64,000 bases of DNA from Candidatus Legionella polyplacis (GTDB lineage Bacteria; Pseudomonadota; Gammaproteobacteria; Legionellales; Legionellaceae): positions 372,001 to 436,000 of the forward strand of contig NZ_CP135136.1 of the NCBI RefSeq assembly GCF_037013735.1. The letters run 5' to 3'. Both the position numbers and the translations under genes were made by a program. The notes beneath the pieces were generated by a model. That model had not been told where the DNA came from and did no database searches. It saw only the letters and a list, made by a program, of their open reading frames with translations. Shown here piece after piece: positions 9,259-18,060 of this stretch. The number at the start of each line of letters is the position of its first letter. Within the stretch, counting starts at the first letter, position 1.

Positions 9259-10224
9259 TTACATGTTGCTTGTCCACTTTATTCCAAAGAATGGACCATA
9301 TACAGAAAAGTTTGAGTTTCTTGATAATGAATTGTTACTTATTGTATCTATCACATTTGAGTAACTAATCCAAGTCCATCCTGTATTTAACGTTACATCT
9401 CCTTTATTTGTCATGTATGTGTATTTTGCTCCTAGTTGAGTTTCTATTCCAGGAATTATAGATGTTTTTGATTTGGTATCGTAAGTTACTTCTCCTTTCT
9501 CATTGAAATGAGTTGATATAGATTTATGATCTCCAGATAATATAGCTGTTGATCCCTTACCGTATATTGAAAATCCGTTTCCAAAATTATATGTTATATC
9601 GGTTCCTATATTTGGTCCCATTCCTGTATATTGAGTACTTTCTTTATATAGTAGATTGTTGTTTGCAAAGTCTTGACTAGATAAAGTTAGTTTTTGATCT
9701 CTTTCTATATTGGAATATTGAATTCCAGTATGAATTCTTATATTAGTAAGGTTATTTAGATTTATAGTTTGTCCGAATTCTAGATCCATTGAATTCCATT
9801 TTGGTTTTATATTTTCCCCGGAAATGTCGGTGATCATAGATGTTTTGTGTGGTATTAAATCTATTAAATCTCCTTGATGTATATTATTTTCTTCATTTCC
9901 TTGCCAATGATTCCAGTTGAATGTTATATCATTTCCGGAATTTAAGTAATAAGAGCTTACTAATTTGAAACCTAGATTATGTTCTAAATTTATAAGGTAT
10001 GGCCATGTAATGTAACTATCGCTTATGTTTGATTGTTCATTATCATGATTGTTTTCGTTTGTTTCAGAGCTTAAATATAAAGTATAAGCACTAAAATCCC
10101 ATGTATTTTTTTTGCATGGAACAGAAACCGATAAAGGAGTACAAAAGGACCCCATAGTTCCAGCGAATACTGCGCTGCTACTTAAAGTAAGTACGGCTAT
10201 TGCTGTTTTTTTTAGATTTAACAT
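9259..10224 (-). CDS. Legionella-type major outer membrane protein (porin)
   Basis: Outer-membrane porin of the Legionella MOMP family. From the ATG at 10224 the signal peptide MLNLKKTAIAVLTLSSSAVFA is followed by GTMGSFCTPLSVSVPC, almost the same as L. pneumophila MOMP, which has GTMGPVCTP and VPC at these places. The mature part shows alternating amphipathic strands, and it ends YGPFFGIKWTSNM, a barrel-type C-terminal strand. The start is chosen because GGAG stands seven bases before this ATG; the frame could extend to a TTG at 10236. It has a strong-looking promoter and its own terminator, so it is a well-expressed monocistron. This is the best taxonomic marker in the window among the protein genes. 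Confidence 0.92.
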   Translation of the reverse strand: MLNLKKTAIAVLTLSSSAVFAGTMGSFCTPLSVSVPCKKNTWDFSAYTLYLSSETNENNHDNEQSNISDSYITWPYLINLEHNLGFKLVSSYYLNSGNDITFNWNHWQGNEENNIHQGDLIDLIPHKTSMITDISGENIKPKWNSMDLEFGQTINLNNLTNIRIHTGIQYSNIERDQKLTLSSQDFANNNLLYKESTQYTGMGPNIGTDITYNFGNGFSIYGKGSTAILSGDHKSISTHFNEKGEVTYDTKSKTSIIPGIETQLGAKYTYMTNKGDVTLNTGWTWISYSNVIDTISNNSLSRNSNFSVYGPFFGIKWTSNM

Positions 10225-10313
10225 TCTGATCTCCAAAAATTTTGTTTTTTAGATTATTTATTATTATGATTAATGATTATATTATGCATATAATACCATT
10301 GATATATAATCTT

Positions 10314-10341
10314 ATATTATGTTTTTTTTTAAAAAAGTCAA
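10314..10341 (-). promoter_or_regulatory. Putative porin promoter
   Basis: On the minus strand TTGACT (10341-10336) and TAATAT (10319-10314) are separated by 16 bases, a good sigma-70 match about 90 bases before the porin start. The T5A9 spacer is probably intrinsically bent. Confidence 0.55.
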
Positions 10342-10500
10342 TACTATTTTTATTTAAAAGTTCTATTTTTTATATAAAATAGTAGTAACTTTAAAGGTTT
10401 TATTTTATATTACATAAATTAGTTTTTAATTATTTTGAATGAAATAAATATTTCAGAACTTTATGTAATATTTATATTTTATAGATAAATTTTTAAAGTT

Positions 10501-11109
10501 TTAAAGTGTTTCTGAATTTAATTGTAAAAATTTGATAATGCCTTCTGAGGAAGGATGTATTGTTTTTTTACCATTTTCCCATCCGGCTGGGCAAACATTT
10601 CCATTAGTTTCAAATGTTTGTATTGCGTTTAGTATTCTTAGTATTTCATCTATGTTTCTTCCAATTGGTAGATCATTTATACTTTGGTGTCGTATTATTC
10701 GGTTTTTATCTATTATAAATGTTCCTCTTAAAGATATTCCTTCATTTGGGTGTTCTATTTCATAGGATTTACATATAGTATGTTTTACATCTGAGACCAT
10801 TACAAATTTAACAGGTCCAATTCCTCCATTTTTTATTGGGGTATTTTTATATGTGTAATGTGAAAATTGGGAATCTACAGATATAGATATAATTTCTGTA
10901 TTTAAGTTTTTGAATTCATTTATTCTATGATTTATAGATATTAATTCTGTTGGACATACAAATGTAAAATTAAGTGGGTAAAAAAATAGAACTGTATATT
11001 TGTCTTTAGTTCTTTCATATAAATTAAATTCATTAATTATAGAATTGTTTTCAAGTACAGCTGGTGCTGTAAAATTAGGTGCTTTTTTACTAACTAATAT
11101 TGTACTCAT
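10501..11109 (-). CDS. ahpC: Typical 2-Cys peroxiredoxin (AhpC type)
   Basis: Thiol peroxidase that reduces hydrogen peroxide and organic peroxides. It has 202 residues. The peroxidatic cysteine is in FYPLNFTFVCPTEL near residue 52, and the resolving cysteine is in NGNVCPAGW near residue 173. The GGIGPVKF loop and the C-terminal helix mark it as a sensitive Prx1/AhpC-type enzyme. No AhpF-like reductase is adjacent. It is followed upstream on the same strand by grxD, 36 bases away, so the two probably form a redox operon, with sodB diverging next to them. Confidence 0.92.
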   Translation of the reverse strand: MSTILVSKKAPNFTAPAVLENNSIINEFNLYERTKDKYTVLFFYPLNFTFVCPTELISINHRINEFKNLNTEIISISVDSQFSHYTYKNTPIKNGGIGPVKFVMVSDVKHTICKSYEIEHPNEGISLRGTFIIDKNRIIRHQSINDLPIGRNIDEILRILNAIQTFETNGNVCPAGWENGKKTIHPSSEGIIKFLQLNSETL

Positions 11110-11145
11110 TGTGTTTTCCTGTATTTTATGGTTTTTTTAATTGTA

Positions 11146-11487
11146 TTAATTGTTTTGTAGTATTGTTTTTAGTTTTCCTTGATTAAAAAGATTTTCTATA
11201 ATATCTGATCCTCCTATTAACTTTCCGTTTACATATAGTTGAGGAAATGTTGGCCAATTAGAGTATTTTGGCAGTTCCTTACGTATGTCATTATTTTCTA
11301 ATACGTCTACGTATTTGAAATTTTCTATGTTACAAGCAATGATATATCTTACAGCTTTTTCAGAAAATCCACATTTAGGATTATCAGGATTTCCTTTCAT
11401 ATATAGAATGATTGGGTTTTCGTTGATTTGTTTTTTGATAAGATCAATTACTAGTTGATCATGTTCGTTTTTAATTTCTTTGTTCAA
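11146..11487 (-). CDS. grxD: Monothiol glutaredoxin (Grx4 family)
   Basis: Iron-sulfur cluster carrier and sensor protein. It has 113 residues and carries the diagnostic CGFS motif in PKCGFSEKAVR near residue 39. Other typical features are the ILYMKGNPDNP segment, the WPTFPQLYVNG cis-proline region and GGSDII at the glutathione site. It starts at TTG (11487), supported by GAGG seven bases upstream; there is no in-frame ATG at a suitable place. It is cotranscribed with the peroxiredoxin gene. Retention is common in reduced genomes, where it serves [2Fe-2S] transfer. Confidence 0.94.
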   Translation of the reverse strand: MNKEIKNEHDQLVIDLIKKQINENPIILYMKGNPDNPKCGFSEKAVRYIIACNIENFKYVDVLENNDIRKELPKYSNWPTFPQLYVNGKLIGGSDIIENLFNQGKLKTILQNN

Positions 11488-11622
11488 AGTAAAACCTCAT
11501 TTATAATTTTAATTTTATATTTTATGATAATTTATTAGTGTTAAGATTGCAAATTTTATAATGATTGAAAATTAATTTTTTTATTGATAATTGATTTTTT
11601 TTGAAAATTTGTTGTTTAGTAC

Positions 11623-11652
11623 TTGAAATTTATTGTCAATTTTATATATAAT
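11623..11652 (+). promoter_or_regulatory. Putative sodB promoter
   Basis: TTGAAA (11623-11628) and TATAAT (11647-11652) are separated by 18 bases and lie 35 bases before the sodB ATG. The -10 element is perfect; AT richness makes chance matches common, so confidence is moderate. Confidence 0.45.
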
Positions 11653-11686
11653 AAAAATATTTAAATTTATTTATAGGACAGTTAAT

Positions 11687-12271
11687 ATGGCATTTAGTTT
11701 ATCTCCACTCCCTTATGAAATGGATGCGCTTGTTCCTTTTTTATCAAAAGAGACTATATATTTTCATTATGAGAAACATCATCGTACTTATTTGAATAAT
11801 CTTAATAGGTTAATTGCTGGTACTAAATATGAATCTTTTACTATAGAAGATATTGTACGATGTTCATCTGGAGAATTGTTTAATAATTCTGCACAAGTAT
11901 GGAATCATACATTTTATTGGAGGTGTTTGAGTCCTGTTTCTGGTGGTAATCCAGTTGGAAAGATTTATGACATTATTGTCAATAATTTTGGGTCATTTGA
12001 TAAATTTAAGGATAGTTTTACTAATAGTTCTTTATCTTTTTTTGGATCTGGATGGGTTTGGTTAGTATTAGACAATAATAAAGATAATTCAGTAAAAATT
12101 GAGACTACTATTAATGCATATAATCCATTAATCCAAGATAAAATTCCATTATTAACACTTGATTTATGGGAACATTCTTACTATATAGATTATAGAAATT
12201 CTAGAATAGATTATATTAATTCGTTTTGGAATTTAGTTAATTGGGAATTTATTAACAGTAGAGTTTGTTAG
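11687..12271 (+). CDS. sodB: Superoxide dismutase [Fe]
   Basis: Dismutates superoxide. It has 194 residues from the ATG at 11687, supported by AGGA eight bases upstream and by the family N-terminus (MAFSLSPLPY); an upstream TTG at 11633 would add 18 unlikely residues. The metal ligands are H27 (FHYEKHH), H74 (QVWNHTFYW), D159 and H163 (DLWEHSYYIDY). The AQVWNHTFYW and FFGSGWVWL segments fit the iron-type enzyme. It diverges from the grxD-peroxiredoxin operon, forming a compact oxidative-defence group, which is plausible for a symbiont of a blood-feeding host. Confidence 0.95.
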   Translation: MAFSLSPLPYEMDALVPFLSKETIYFHYEKHHRTYLNNLNRLIAGTKYESFTIEDIVRCSSGELFNNSAQVWNHTFYWRCLSPVSGGNPVGKIYDIIVNNFGSFDKFKDSFTNSSLSFFGSGWVWLVLDNNKDNSVKIETTINAYNPLIQDKIPLLTLDLWEHSYYIDYRNSRIDYINSFWNLVNWEFINSRVC

Positions 12272-12387
12272 TTTTTATATGGTAGTTTTTTTATAATGCT
12301 TTAGGAATAAATAATTTTTTTGGATTTTATATTTTTTTAATACTGTAGGCGTTCATATATTTAAAATATTTTTAGTTATAGTTATTG

Positions 12388-13158
12388 TTATTTGTTATAT
12401 AATTTTTGTCTTATAATTTCGTATAGACAAATTCCTACTGATACAGAAATATTTAGACATTTTAGTTCGTTATTGAATGTTGGAATTGAAAATAAAAAGT
12501 CACATTGTTGTTTAACAGAACAACGTATCCCTTTGTTTTCGGATCCAAATATTAAAGCAATATTTGTTGATTTAAAGTCGATTGTGTATAAATTTTTATT
12601 TGCTTCTGGTGTAGAACCGAAGATCCATATTTTATTTTTTTTTAAGGTTTTTATAGATCTGATTAAATTAGTTGTTGTAATAATTGGTATATAGTGTAAT
12701 GATCCACAAGAAGTTTTATTAATAATATGGGTAAATCTTGTTGTGTTATTTTTTTTTTGTATTAGTATAAAATCTACTTTAGATAAACTTGCTGTTCTTA
12801 TGCATGAGCCTAAATTTTGTGGATCTGTTATTCCATCTAATATTACTATTAAGTTAGAATTTTTTTTATTTTTAATTAATTTTTCTAGTTTTTTTTCATT
12901 ATGAAAATATTTATTATTGTTAGTGATTGCGATAATTCCTTGATGAAGGATATTAGGATACATTTTTCTAATTTTATTTATTGAAATTCTTTCAATAAGA
13001 ATATTATTTTTATTAGCTAATTGAATAATTTTTTGAAAACGTATGTCATTTCTTGTTTTGTTAATGATTATTTTTTTTATGTTGTTGTCAATGTTTTTTT
13101 TATTATTTAATAATAGTAAATGTACTGGATGAAATCCGTATACATAATAATTATGCAT
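12388..13158 (-). CDS. rlmB: 23S rRNA (Gm2251) 2'-O-methyltransferase
   Basis: SPOUT-class methyltransferase that modifies G2251 in the P loop of 23S rRNA. It has 256 residues from the ATG at 13158, which lies two bases after the rnr stop (a TTG at 13164 overlaps that stop). The N-terminal substrate-binding domain is YGFHPVHLLL onward; the SPOUT domain shows ILDGITDPQNLGSCIRTA, ALIFGSENKGI and the trefoil-knot segment LKCLNISVSVGICLYEIIRQ. The usual glycine of the IPMxG motif is replaced (IPTFNNE), a small deviation. The rnr-rlmB order matches other gammaproteobacteria. Confidence 0.93.
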   Translation of the reverse strand: MHNYYVYGFHPVHLLLLNNKKNIDNNIKKIIINKTRNDIRFQKIIQLANKNNILIERISINKIRKMYPNILHQGIIAITNNNKYFHNEKKLEKLIKNKKNSNLIVILDGITDPQNLGSCIRTASLSKVDFILIQKKNNTTRFTHIINKTSCGSLHYIPIITTTNLIRSIKTLKKNKIWIFGSTPEANKNLYTIDFKSTNIALIFGSENKGIRCSVKQQCDFLFSIPTFNNELKCLNISVSVGICLYEIIRQKLYNK

Positions 13159-13160
13159 AA

Positions 13161-14909
13161 TCAAAGTTTATTAATAAGTTGGAGAATAACTTTTTTTTTA
13201 TTTATATTAATGTTTGTTATAGATACATTTATGGTATCTCCTAAATTATATATATTTTTATTTTTTTTTCCAATCAAATTATATTTGATATTATTAAAGA
13301 TATAATGATCATCTTTTAATGTTTTTATATAAATTATTCCTTTTAAGTGCCATTTTTTTAAATCTACGATTATATTAAAATGAGTAATTGATATTATTGT
13401 TCCTTGTATTTGTTTTCCTATTTTTTTTTGTAAAAAATTGCATTTTAACCATAAAATTAGATTTTTTGTGACTTTATCTGAACGTTTTTCTGTGAAACTG
13501 CAATGTTTGCTTAATTTCTTAATATCTGTTTGAGAATAGTAAAAATTTTTAGATGATTTATATTCGATAATGTGTGATATAGCTCTGTGAATTAGTAAAT
13601 CTGAATATCTACGTATTGGAGAGGTAAAATGTGTATATTCTTTGTAAGCTAGTCCGAAATGTCCTATATTTTTTTCGCTATATTTTGCTCGTTTCATTGA
13701 TTTTATTATTGTTGATTCAAGGAAATAGTATTTAGGTTTTTTATGAATTTCATTTATTATTTTTTGTATATCTTTTGATTCGATTAATTTATTATTTTTA
13801 GTTTCAAATCCTATTCTATTTAGAAATAGAAATAATTTTTTTATTTTCTTTTTGTCTGGATTCTCATGGATTCTGTATATGGATGGAATTTTATATTTTA
13901 TTAATAATTTTGCAATTTCTGTATTAACCATTAGCATACATTCTTCAATAATATCATGTGCATCATTTTTTTTTACAGATATTATTTTTTTGATTTTTTT
14001 TTCTGTGTTTAATTTTAGTGAAATGTCTGTATTGTTTAATTTTAGTGCTCCACGTAATTTTCGATTTTTAAGTAAAATTTGTTTTAATTGATACAGTTTT
14101 TTGATAATAGTCCAATTTTTTTTATGTTTGTTGTCAATATTTTTTGCATTTATCCATTTATTTACTTGATTATAAGTGAGTTGAGCATATGAACGAAAAA
14201 TTCCTTTATAAAAATATGTATTATTAATTTTTCCATTTTTATGGATATTAATTTCAATGATTATACATAATCTATCTTTGTTTGGTAATAATGAACATAT
14301 ATTGTTGGACAGTTTCTCTGGAAGCATTGGTATAACTTTATTAGGGAAATATATAGAGTTTCCTCTTTTTGCTGCTTCTTTATCAATTAGTGAATTAATT
14401 GGAATATAATGGCTAACATCAGCAATAGCTACATAAAGTTGATAATTTTTTTTAGGTGTTTGTTTACAATATATTGCATCATCTAGGTCTTGTGCATTTT
14501 CATTATCTATTGTAATAAATGGTATTTTTCTTAGATCTTTTCTTTTTTTGAATTCAGATTTTTTTATGTATTGTGGGATTTTTTTCGTCTCAGTTAATAT
14601 TTTTTTTGGCCATTTATAAGGAATTTTATTAGACAATATTATTGCTTTTGTTTCTATTTCTGTTGTTATGCTATTTCCTAAAATTTTTATAATTTTTCCG
14701 TTTGTTTTATATTCTTTTGCTGAATATGTAGTGCTTACTAATACTATTTGTCCAGATATAGCTCCTAGATAAAATTTTTTATGAATGAAGATTATATTTT
14801 TTAAAGTTTTATTATAAGGTATAACATATCCTATATTTTTTTTTATAAAAAATTTTCCTATTTTTAGAGAATAATTTTTAATAGTTTTGTGATTTATTTT
14901 TTTTTTCAT
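13161..14909 (-). CDS. rnr: Ribonuclease R, shortened
   Basis: 3'-5' exoribonuclease for structured RNA. It has 582 residues against roughly 720-810 in free-living relatives. The catalytic centre is intact: the aspartate cluster lies in DNENAQDLDDAIY near residue 150, followed by VAIADVSHYI, RGNSIYFPN, MLPEKLSNNICSL and the HFTSPIRRYSDLLIH segment. A single S1 domain closes the protein (IQGTIISITHFNIIVDL). Missing are the N-terminal helix-turn-helix region and the basic C-terminal tail, so it resembles a minimal RNase R/II. It is followed at once by rlmB. It may be the only exonuclease of its class here. Confidence 0.93.
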   Translation of the reverse strand: MKKKINHKTIKNYSLKIGKFFIKKNIGYVIPYNKTLKNIIFIHKKFYLGAISGQIVLVSTTYSAKEYKTNGKIIKILGNSITTEIETKAIILSNKIPYKWPKKILTETKKIPQYIKKSEFKKRKDLRKIPFITIDNENAQDLDDAIYCKQTPKKNYQLYVAIADVSHYIPINSLIDKEAAKRGNSIYFPNKVIPMLPEKLSNNICSLLPNKDRLCIIIEINIHKNGKINNTYFYKGIFRSYAQLTYNQVNKWINAKNIDNKHKKNWTIIKKLYQLKQILLKNRKLRGALKLNNTDISLKLNTEKKIKKIISVKKNDAHDIIEECMLMVNTEIAKLLIKYKIPSIYRIHENPDKKKIKKLFLFLNRIGFETKNNKLIESKDIQKIINEIHKKPKYYFLESTIIKSMKRAKYSEKNIGHFGLAYKEYTHFTSPIRRYSDLLIHRAISHIIEYKSSKNFYYSQTDIKKLSKHCSFTEKRSDKVTKNLILWLKCNFLQKKIGKQIQGTIISITHFNIIVDLKKWHLKGIIYIKTLKDDHYIFNNIKYNLIGKKNKNIYNLGDTINVSITNININKKKVILQLINKL

Positions 14910-15584
14910 ATTAATAGTAAGATTTTAGTAATTATTAGTTATATGTGTAAAAATATATTTTTAAGGGAATATGAATATTTTTATTTTTTAGTTAATATTG
15001 GTTAGATATTTGTTTTTTTGTAGAGTATAACGATAGTAAAAAATGTATTTATATTTATGCAATTTTAAATTTTAAGTTTAAGATTTTTTATTTATTTTAA
15101 TAAGGTGGTAGATATAGTATCTTATTATATATTATAAAAAATATATTATTAAAAATAATAAATAGACATACTTTGTTGTTTTTTATTGTAAATATAAAAA
15201 TATTGTTTTTTTTAGATTATTATTATAATGATAAATATTTTAATTTTATTAAATATTTTTTAATTTTTAAAATTATTTAGTTTTTAATGATATTCTATCA
15301 TAGTTTGTTATTTCATTATAACGAATAATGATTTCTAATAATATTTGTATATAGAGGTTTTTAAAAAAAATTAAAATTTTATAGAAATATAGTTTAGTCC
15401 TTTAAAAGGATTTCATATAAAATTTTATAGTTTTGTATTAGATATGGTTATTAAGGAATGTATAGTTTTTTGAATAAATCATATTAAGTTGATTAGTTTA
15501 TTTTTTTGTATATAGTTTTTATTAAATTTATATTAATATTATGTGAGTGAATTAGTAATTTTATGAATAAATTTGAATTTCATT
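14910..15584. other. Long intergenic region rnr/ffh
   Basis: About 675 bases of extreme AT content between divergent rnr and ffh, the longest gene-free stretch of the window. I find no family-like frame, tRNA or stable hairpin. A short inverted repeat (TCCTTTAAAAGGA near 15397) is too weak to name. It probably holds both promoters and the remains of lost genes. Confidence 0.5.
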
Positions 15585-16967
15585 ATGTTTAAGCATTTAA
15601 CGAATAAATTATCATTTATATTTGATAAGTTTAAAAGAAAAAAAAATATTGGTAGGGATAACGTTTGTTGGATGTTAAATAAAGTTCGTATTTCTTTTAT
15701 TGAATCAGGTGTATCGATTATTGTTGTTGATGATTTTATAAAAAAAGTAGAACAAAAAATATTAGGGGAAAGAGTATTCTCTGATGTAAAATCATTTAAA
15801 TTTATTATGAAAGTTATTTACGACGAGTTAGTTTCTGTGTTGGGGGGTAAGGTATGTAATGAATTAATTTTAAAGAGTTGTAATTTTCATTACAAATCTA
15901 TTGTAATATTTTTTTTGATTGGATTGCAAGGTTCAGGAAAAACAACAACTTCTGCTAAGTTAGCTTGGTATTTGAAGGAAAAAATGTGTAAAAATGTTAT
16001 GTTATCTAGTTTAGATGTATATAGGCCTGGAGCAATTGAACAATTAAAGATTTTATCTGAAGAGATCATGGTTCCTTTTTTTTCTTTAAATTTATTAAGA
16101 GACCAGTATGCACCAATAGATATTGCAAAAAAAACATTAAAAGAAGCAGAAAGATTGAATGCGGATATAGTGATTTTTGATACAGCAGGAAGGTTACATA
16201 TAAATTCTGTTATGATGAAAGAGTTAAAGGATTTGTATGATAATATTTGTCCATCAGAAGTTTTATTCGTGATTGATAGTATGGTAGGTCAAGATTCAAT
16301 TAATATTGTAAAGAGTTTTTATAATTTTATTCCGTTTACAGGATTTATTATAACTAAAACTGACAGTGATTCTCGATGTGGTGTGGCTTTTTCTATAAAG
16401 TATGTTGTTGATAAGCCTATTAAGTTTATAGGAAATGGAGAAAGTATTTATGATTTTGAGTTTTTTTATCCAGATAGAATTGCTTCTACCATATTAGGTA
16501 TGGGTGATATTCTTGGTTTTTTTGATGAAATTCAAAAGAAAATGGATAATAATATTACAAATAATCGGGAAAGTGTAGAATTATTTGATAGAGTCAGTGA
16601 TGGTAGATTATTAGGTTTAGAAGATTTTAGGAGGTATTTATTAAATTTATATAAGGTAGAAAATATTTCTAGTTTAATAAATAGGTTACCAAGTATGAAT
16701 CTAAATTTAGAGAGAATAAAACATTCTTTTAGTAAACAAGAGATTAAAAAATATATTGCTATAATTAATTCTATGACTTTAATAGAACGTAACTTTCCTA
16801 AGATTATTATTGGTTCTCGAAAAAAAAGGATAGCAATTGGTTCTGGAACAAAAATTCAAGATGTCAATCGTGTATTAAAAGAGTTTGATAGAGTTAATAA
16901 AATAATTAAAGATTATAAAAAAGTTGATAATTTTAAGAAATTGTTTTTTAAAAAATATAAAAGATGA
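15585..16967 (+). CDS. ffh: Signal recognition particle protein Ffh
   Basis: SRP54 GTPase that binds signal peptides and 4.5S RNA. It has 460 residues from the ATG at 15585 (MFKHLTNKLSFIFDKF), matching the Ffh N-terminus. N domain about 1-95; G domain with GLQGSGKTT (114-122), DVYRP, DTAGRLH and PDRIASTILGMGD; M domain from about 325 with GSRKKRIAIGSGTKIQDVNR, the 4.5S RNA-binding segment. Two oddities: the normally near-invariant TKxDGDARGG reads TKTDSDSRCG (257-266), and the M domain has very few methionines with no Met-rich tail. It is Ffh, not FtsY, because of the M domain and the lack of an acidic N-terminal region. Confidence 0.94.
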   Translation: MFKHLTNKLSFIFDKFKRKKNIGRDNVCWMLNKVRISFIESGVSIIVVDDFIKKVEQKILGERVFSDVKSFKFIMKVIYDELVSVLGGKVCNELILKSCNFHYKSIVIFFLIGLQGSGKTTTSAKLAWYLKEKMCKNVMLSSLDVYRPGAIEQLKILSEEIMVPFFSLNLLRDQYAPIDIAKKTLKEAERLNADIVIFDTAGRLHINSVMMKELKDLYDNICPSEVLFVIDSMVGQDSINIVKSFYNFIPFTGFIITKTDSDSRCGVAFSIKYVVDKPIKFIGNGESIYDFEFFYPDRIASTILGMGDILGFFDEIQKKMDNNITNNRESVELFDRVSDGRLLGLEDFRRYLLNLYKVENISSLINRLPSMNLNLERIKHSFSKQEIKKYIAIINSMTLIERNFPKIIIGSRKKRIAIGSGTKIQDVNRVLKEFDRVNKIIKDYKKVDNFKKLFFKKYKR

Positions 16968-17036
16968 TTGGTTAATAATTTTTTTAGGTTATTTTTAATA
17001 TTATTTAATGATGTTAATATTTTGGTATTTTTTTTG

Positions 17037-17855
17037 TTAAAATGTATGTCTTAATCCTGGTGCTTGAAAATATTTTTTATCTTGTAATCTTAAAGCTGTT
17101 AATTTTTTCCCCCATACACATCCAGTATCTAATGGATATATTTTTGGTTGTTTACATATACCATTCAATTTAGACCAATGTCCAAATATGATGTCTTCAT
17201 GTATGTTTTTTCTCGTAGGAACTTCAAACCATGGGAAATAATTGTTTTGTTTTAAGTTAATATTTTTATATTCTAGTAATAGATTTCCATTTATATTACA
17301 GTATCTCATTTTTGTGAAGTAATTACTTAGTTTTATATATTTATTATGAATGTGTTTATATTGTTGATAACTGATTTTTTTTTCGTATAATTGATTAGTT
17401 ATTGAAAAATATAATCCTGTATTTATATATATTTTTAATTGATTTGCATAAAATTTTGCCAATTTGGAATCCCATATAGGTGGTATTCCGGCATGACACA
17501 TTATTACATTTAGTTTTTTACTATAATGTATAATAGATTGTTGTTTTAACCAATGTCCTAAATGTAATATGTCATGAGCTTGTAATATTGTTTTAGTTTT
17601 TTTATTGATGTGTTTTGAAAAGTGCTTATTAAATATACAATTAAGTAGATATAAATCATGATTCCCTAGGGATATATTTGGTTTTATGGGTAAATTTTTT
17701 ATAAAACGTAATACTTTTATAGAATTAGGTCCTCTATTTACTAAATCTCCTACAAACCAAAGTTTGTCTCTTTTATCAGAAAAATCAATTATTTCTAAAA
17801 GATTTAATAAACTGTCATAACATCCGTGTATGTCACCTATTGCGTAATCAGACAT
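17037..17855 (-). CDS. apaH: Diadenosine tetraphosphatase (symmetrical)
   Basis: Hydrolyses Ap4A to two ADP and, in E. coli, also decaps Np4-capped RNA. It has 272 residues. The metallophosphatase motifs are all present: GDIHGCYDSLL at residues 7-17, GDLVNRGPNS near 36, LGNHDLYLL near 63, the HAGIPPIW histidine near 122, and FGHWSKLNG near 224. The segment YPLDTGCVWGKKLTALRL is typical for ApaH. The gene lies after ksgA on the same strand, as in E. coli, but the intervening apaG is absent and the gap is about 205 bases. Confidence 0.95.
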   Translation of the reverse strand: MSDYAIGDIHGCYDSLLNLLEIIDFSDKRDKLWFVGDLVNRGPNSIKVLRFIKNLPIKPNISLGNHDLYLLNCIFNKHFSKHINKKTKTILQAHDILHLGHWLKQQSIIHYSKKLNVIMCHAGIPPIWDSKLAKFYANQLKIYINTGLYFSITNQLYEKKISYQQYKHIHNKYIKLSNYFTKMRYCNINGNLLLEYKNINLKQNNYFPWFEVPTRKNIHEDIIFGHWSKLNGICKQPKIYPLDTGCVWGKKLTALRLQDKKYFQAPGLRHTF

Positions 17856-18060
17856 TATTAAATTAATGAAAATTAAAGATATTTAAAAATGATAATATAA
17901 CCTATTTTATAGGATTTATTCAATTATTTTATAATTTATTATTAAAATTTAATATGTCAATATAGTATATATGTTTCATATATAATGAAATGTATAATAT
18001 TACATATTTTTGTATAATTTTAGTTTTATATTAGAATAGATTGACTTTTTTGGTATGTGT

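Noticed and set aside
13120..13305. Plus-strand hydrophobic frame at the rnr/rlmB junction
   Set aside because: Complement of two real genes; hydrophobic character follows from T-rich codons.
15392..15404. Inverted repeat TCCTTTAAAAGGA upstream of ffh
   Set aside because: Short, no T-run and no clear relation to a promoter; expected by chance in this composition.
15585..16967. Reading this SRP GTPase as FtsY
   Set aside because: It has the Ffh N-terminus, an M domain with the GSRKKRIA RNA-binding motif and no acidic A domain.
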